Source: Nitrospira sp. (GTDB lineage: Bacteria > Nitrospirota > Nitrospiria > Nitrospirales > Nitrospiraceae). Taken from it: 7,404 bases of DNA. The notes beneath the pieces were generated by a model. The model searched no databases. It had not been told where the DNA came from and saw nothing but the letters and a program-made list of their open reading frames with translations. The stretch is taken from contig JANYAJ010000027.1 of the NCBI GenBank assembly GCA_025361385.1, positions 1 to 7,404 of the forward strand. The letters are read 5' to 3'. Shown piece by piece: positions 5,265 to 7,404 of this stretch (positions are counted from its first letter, which is position 1; the number at the start of each line of letters is the position of its first letter). The translations under genes were made by a program, and so were the position numbers.

Positions 5265-5717
5265 ATGAGCAGCACGAGGCCATCTCATCTTGTGAGTGGA
5301 CTGGCGACCGCAGTCCTGGTCGGCGCTCTGGGCCTCTGGAGCCCGGCTGGGGCTGCGGAGTTTCACTTTGTCGTGCAAGACGTCGGGGAGAAGCGGGCCC
5401 TGTGGGTACCGCAGGAGGTCATGATTCACCGGAGCACGGAGATGCAGGACGGGTTGGTGTTCGTGCTGGAGAACCCGACGGACCGGACCCATGCCTTTGC
5501 CGCCTATGGATTGTTTGAGGAAGTCATGGGTACCATCGGGGAAATCATCACAAAGCCCTTGCGGGTGAATGTGACGTCCGAAGACACGGTCCGAGTGCAG
5601 ATCAGTACGGCGCAATTTGAGGGACGCATGGATGAGGCGATCGAAGAGTTTCCGTTTTTCTGCCCACTGCATAAGGGGGATGCCCATCTGGGGGGGACGA
5701 TCCGCGTGGTGCCGTAG
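5265..5717 (+). CDS. Exported cupredoxin-domain protein, tandem copy 1
   Basis: The product has 150 residues, with a signal peptide ending near AGA (residue 30) and a mature start at AEFHFVVQDV. Ligands in view are His76 in ENPTDRTHAF and Cys133 and His136 in FFCPLHKGDAHLGG. No Met stands where the axial ligand is expected; a His (His141) lies five residues after His136 and could take that place, as could nothing at all. The protein is close to the next gene product along its whole length (shared GLVFVLENPT/GLIFILENPT, KPLRV, TVRVQ, FFCPLH, TIRVVP), so the two arose by tandem duplication. GAAGG (5251-5255) lies nine bases before the ATG, and the gap to the previous gene is 36 bases, which supports cotranscription. 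Copper binding is inferred from motifs. Confidence 0.85.
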   Translation: MSSTRPSHLVSGLATAVLVGALGLWSPAGAAEFHFVVQDVGEKRALWVPQEVMIHRSTEMQDGLVFVLENPTDRTHAFAAYGLFEEVMGTIGEIITKPLRVNVTSEDTVRVQISTAQFEGRMDEAIEEFPFFCPLHKGDAHLGGTIRVVP

Positions 5718-5745
5718 GCTCGGTCAGTGCGGGGCCGGATGAACG

Positions 5746-6231
5746 ATGACACAAGAGATGAACAGCATGAATAGAATTCACAGCCGATTATCGGTATCAG
5801 TTCTAGGCCTCCTCCTGGTGATCGCGGGGAGTTGTTCGATGCCTTTAGCGAGTCTCGGCGGAGAGTTCCACTTTGTCATTCATGATATGGAAAGCGACGC
5901 GGCCGCCTGGTCTCCGCGCGAGGTGGTCATTCACACGCGCACAGATCTCGAGGGGGGACTGATCTTCATCCTGGAGAACCCGACGCCCCGCACCCACGTG
6001 TTTGAAGCCCCAGGGCTGTTCGAGCAGACTGTGGAGGGAGCCGAGGCCCCGACTGTGAAACCGTTACGGGTCTATGTCGCCCCAGGAGAGACCGTGCGGG
6101 TCCAGGTCAGCACAGAACAGTTGAAGCGTGAACCAGGAACGGATGCGTCGAGAGTGCAAACCTGTCCGTTCTTCTGTCCGTTGCACGGGGCCGATGAGGC
6201 CTCACGGAGTACGATCCGGGTGGTGCCCTAA
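5746..6231 (+). CDS. Exported cupredoxin-domain protein, tandem copy 2
   Basis: The product has 161 residues from the ATG at 5746; in-frame ATGs at 5758 and 5767 are equally possible since no strong ribosome binding site decides. The N-terminus has a hydrophobic core (VSVLGLLLVIAG) followed by Cys30 (IAGSC), so it may be a lipoprotein. Alternatively cleavage falls at LASLGG, matching the mature start EFHFVIHD of copy 1. Ligands in view are His84 (ENPTPRTHVF), Cys144 and His147 (FFCPLHGADE). An extra Cys140 lies four residues before the ligand Cys and is absent from copy 1. The axial Met is missing. The 28-base gap after copy 1 and the full-length similarity mark a tandem duplication; the region between KPLRV and FFCPLH differs most, which hints at different partners. 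Confidence 0.83.
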   Translation: MTQEMNSMNRIHSRLSVSVLGLLLVIAGSCSMPLASLGGEFHFVIHDMESDAAAWSPREVVIHTRTDLEGGLIFILENPTPRTHVFEAPGLFEQTVEGAEAPTVKPLRVYVAPGETVRVQVSTEQLKREPGTDASRVQTCPFFCPLHGADEASRSTIRVVP

Positions 6232-6314
6232 CGACAGTTGGCGGGAGTACGTGGGATCGCTGGCGACATGCGAAGATCGCTGCCGGTTCACCGCAAGCAA
6301 AAAAGGGGGGAATC

Positions 6315-6821
6315 ATGAAACAGGTCATCATCTCACGAAAGGCGATCGTCCTACTGCTGTGCGTGTTCTTCGTGGCGCTGATCCCATGGGCAGCCATCGC
6401 CAGGTATACCGGCTCGGAGGGTTGGGTGGATCGGCATAGTGATGTCAAGTGGAGAGTCAATACGTTGGTCGCCATGTACACCGGGTCCGAAGGCTGGGAG
6501 GAGCAATTGACCGGGTTCGTCATCGTGCAAGAAGGGATGGCCTCTGCCAAGGGCGAGCCGGGATCGTTCGATCCCTATCTCGGCCAGGTCGCCTTGGTAC
6601 GAAGCCTCTACGACCGGGGCGACTGGAAGGGTACCTACCTGGCGATGAATCGCTTCATGGACATGCTAGAGGCCCGCGAGGGAGCCATCAGCGCCAAGGC
6701 TGCCGATGCGATTTGGGATTTCTGCTATGAGGTCACCCCACCGGCGTTGCACGACGTCAAGCGGCATAAGCAGTGGTGGGATAAGACCGTGAACTGGGAG
6801 AAGTTCATCTGGGAGGAATGA
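6315..6821 (+). CDS. Exported helical protein, paralog B
   Basis: The product has 168 residues of unknown family and is a paralog of the protein at 4194-4616. A signal segment (residues 9-29) ends at AIA. The mature N-terminus holds a direct repeat: YTGSEGW at 31-37 and again at 55-61, 24 residues apart, absent from paralog A. The conserved C-terminal part follows: FDPYLGQVALVR, YLAMNRFMDMLE (108-119), ADAIWDFCYEVTP with Cys137, and HDVKRH. The tail is rich in Trp and Lys (HKQWWDKTVNWEKFIW). AAGGGGGG (6303-6310) lies four bases before the ATG. The gap to the preceding cupredoxin gene is 83 bases, with a probable terminator after the gene, so it closes the operon. A role with the cupredoxins is inferred from position only. 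Confidence 0.82.
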   Translation: MKQVIISRKAIVLLLCVFFVALIPWAAIARYTGSEGWVDRHSDVKWRVNTLVAMYTGSEGWEEQLTGFVIVQEGMASAKGEPGSFDPYLGQVALVRSLYDRGDWKGTYLAMNRFMDMLEAREGAISAKAADAIWDFCYEVTPPALHDVKRHKQWWDKTVNWEKFIWEE

Positions 6822-6909
6822 AGGAATGGCAGCAGTCGGCATTCGTAGAATTGTGCAGCGCAGAGCGGAAGGGTCAAAGCAAGCTTGGGTTTTGTATTCT
6901 TGAGTGAGA

Positions 6910-6953
6910 AATGCTGGCCGCGGCTTCTGTCGGTCAGCGGTTTTCGTAGCATT
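6910..6953 (+). terminator. Probable terminator of the cupredoxin operon
   Basis: GCTGGCCG (6913-6920) pairs with CGGTCAGC (6931-6938) over 8 bp including one G-U, with a 10-base loop, followed by GG and TTTT (6941-6944). An alternative outer stem AATGCT/AGCATT (6910-6915 with 6948-6953) competes with its base. It lies about 90 bases after the last gene of the cluster. The T run is short, so efficiency is uncertain. Confidence 0.45.
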
Positions 6954-7112
6954 GTGGGGCAACGCCATCCGGCCTCCTGCCCCTTTCTGCGACAGCCGAA
7001 CGCGATCTCATCTTCGTCACTCTTTCTCTTGTCACTGAAGTCAGGGTGAATCCATCGCCTTTCTTCCTTCTCACTGTTTTGAGGGATCGGCACTTCCTTT
7101 GCTTCATTTATT

Positions 7113-7138
7113 TGATGTCTGCGTACGCCACAACATCA
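7113..7138. promoter_or_regulatory. Nested dyad upstream of CBS gene
   Basis: TGATGT (7113-7118) and ACATCA (7133-7138) are inverted around the 8-bp palindrome GCGTACGC (7121-7128), with centres one base apart. It ends 42 bases before the start codon of the CBS gene. It could be an operator or a leader hairpin; no binding protein is known. Confidence 0.35.
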
Positions 7139-7180
7139 TGGTGGGGAAACAAGAGGAAGGGGCCGGGGAAAGGAGGAGCG

Positions 7181-7404
7181 ATGAGAAAGGCAGCGTATTT
7201 CACGAGGCCCCGTGATCCACAGACCTTGACCGTTCGGGATGTGATGGAAGATGCGGTCCTCACGGTCAGCCCGCAGGCGAAGGGATCCGCCATCGCCGAC
7301 ATCTTGGTTGAGCGGAATTTCGGGAGCGTTCCTGTCGTGGAAGAAGATGGCACACTTGTCGGCCTGGTCAGTGAATTTGATCTGTTGCGGGTGATGGATG
7401 GGAG
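7181..7404 (+). CDS. CBS-domain protein, partial at window end
   Basis: The first 74 codons are present and the gene runs off the window. After a short N-terminus (MRKAAYFTRP) a CBS motif begins: LTVRDVMEDAVLTVSP, then IADILVERNFGSVPVVEED and GTLVGLVSEFDLLRVM, which is the typical beta-alpha-beta-beta-alpha order of one CBS module. CBS domains usually come in pairs and bind adenosine nucleotides, so a second copy is expected past the edge. Proteins of this kind act alone as small regulators or fused to channels and enzymes; which applies here cannot be seen. AGGAGG at 7171-7176 lies four bases before the ATG, which fixes the start. It is separated from the cupredoxin operon by a probable terminator and 359 bases, so it is likely an independent unit. 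Confidence 0.88.
   Translation, partial: MRKAAYFTRPRDPQTLTVRDVMEDAVLTVSPQAKGSAIADILVERNFGSVPVVEEDGTLVGLVSEFDLLRVMDG

Larger units (their letters stand above)
6822..7180. other. Intergenic region before the CBS gene
   Basis: No convincing gene is seen in these 359 bases. They hold the terminator-like hairpin at 6910-6953, a pyrimidine-rich tract around 7010-7080, a nested dyad at 7113-7138 and the ribosome binding site AGGAGG (7171-7176) of the CBS gene. No clear promoter boxes were found. Confidence 0.5.

Noticed and set aside
4923..5687. A 254-codon open frame on the minus strand, opposite two cupredoxin genes
   Set aside because: It is antisense to two well-supported genes with signal peptides and copper motifs, its translation has no recognisable domain, and long antisense frames are common in GC-rich coding DNA.

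Overview
The window looks like a chromosomal segment from a bacterium of the genus Nitrospira or a close relative. I infer this from the roughly 55-60% GC look, a short winged-helix/zinc-ribbon protein with an 'RCxxCGExxDxxI' C-terminus, a Cys-rich PAS-LuxR regulator, and several small exported cupredoxins. No database search was possible, so the taxon is an inference. I saw no tRNA, rRNA, CRISPR array or insertion sequence.

Left part, minus strand (1-2624): an exported NTF2-like protein (80-649), a cupredoxin (981-1490), a small two-helix membrane protein (1551-1832) and a winged-helix/zinc-ribbon protein (2178-2624). The cupredoxin and membrane protein probably form one transcript. It ends at a strong intrinsic terminator at 713-756, which is preceded by three short tandem hairpins at 753-818. 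Two plus-strand stretches that are open but lack a start (1900-2217 and 2792-3094) may be remains of broken genes.

Middle (2625-4193): a 600-base divergent intergenic region, then a PAS-LuxR transcriptional regulator (3243-3944). Its start codon lies inside a perfect 16-bp palindrome. A second intergenic stretch carries a candidate promoter for the following operon.

Right part, plus strand (4194-6821): the most distinctive feature is a five-gene co-directional cluster. Two paralogous exported helical proteins, sharing the block AMNRxMDMLE...CYxVTPxxxHDVxRH, stand at its two ends and enclose three exported cupredoxins. Two of these cupredoxins are tandem duplicates. All four cupredoxins in the window keep a His...Cys-x2-His copper site but lack the usual axial Met. 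A plausible reading is a periplasmic copper or electron-carrier module under a redox- or metal-responsive regulator, but this is inference from composition and order. After a probable terminator, a CBS-domain protein starts at 7181 and runs off the window.
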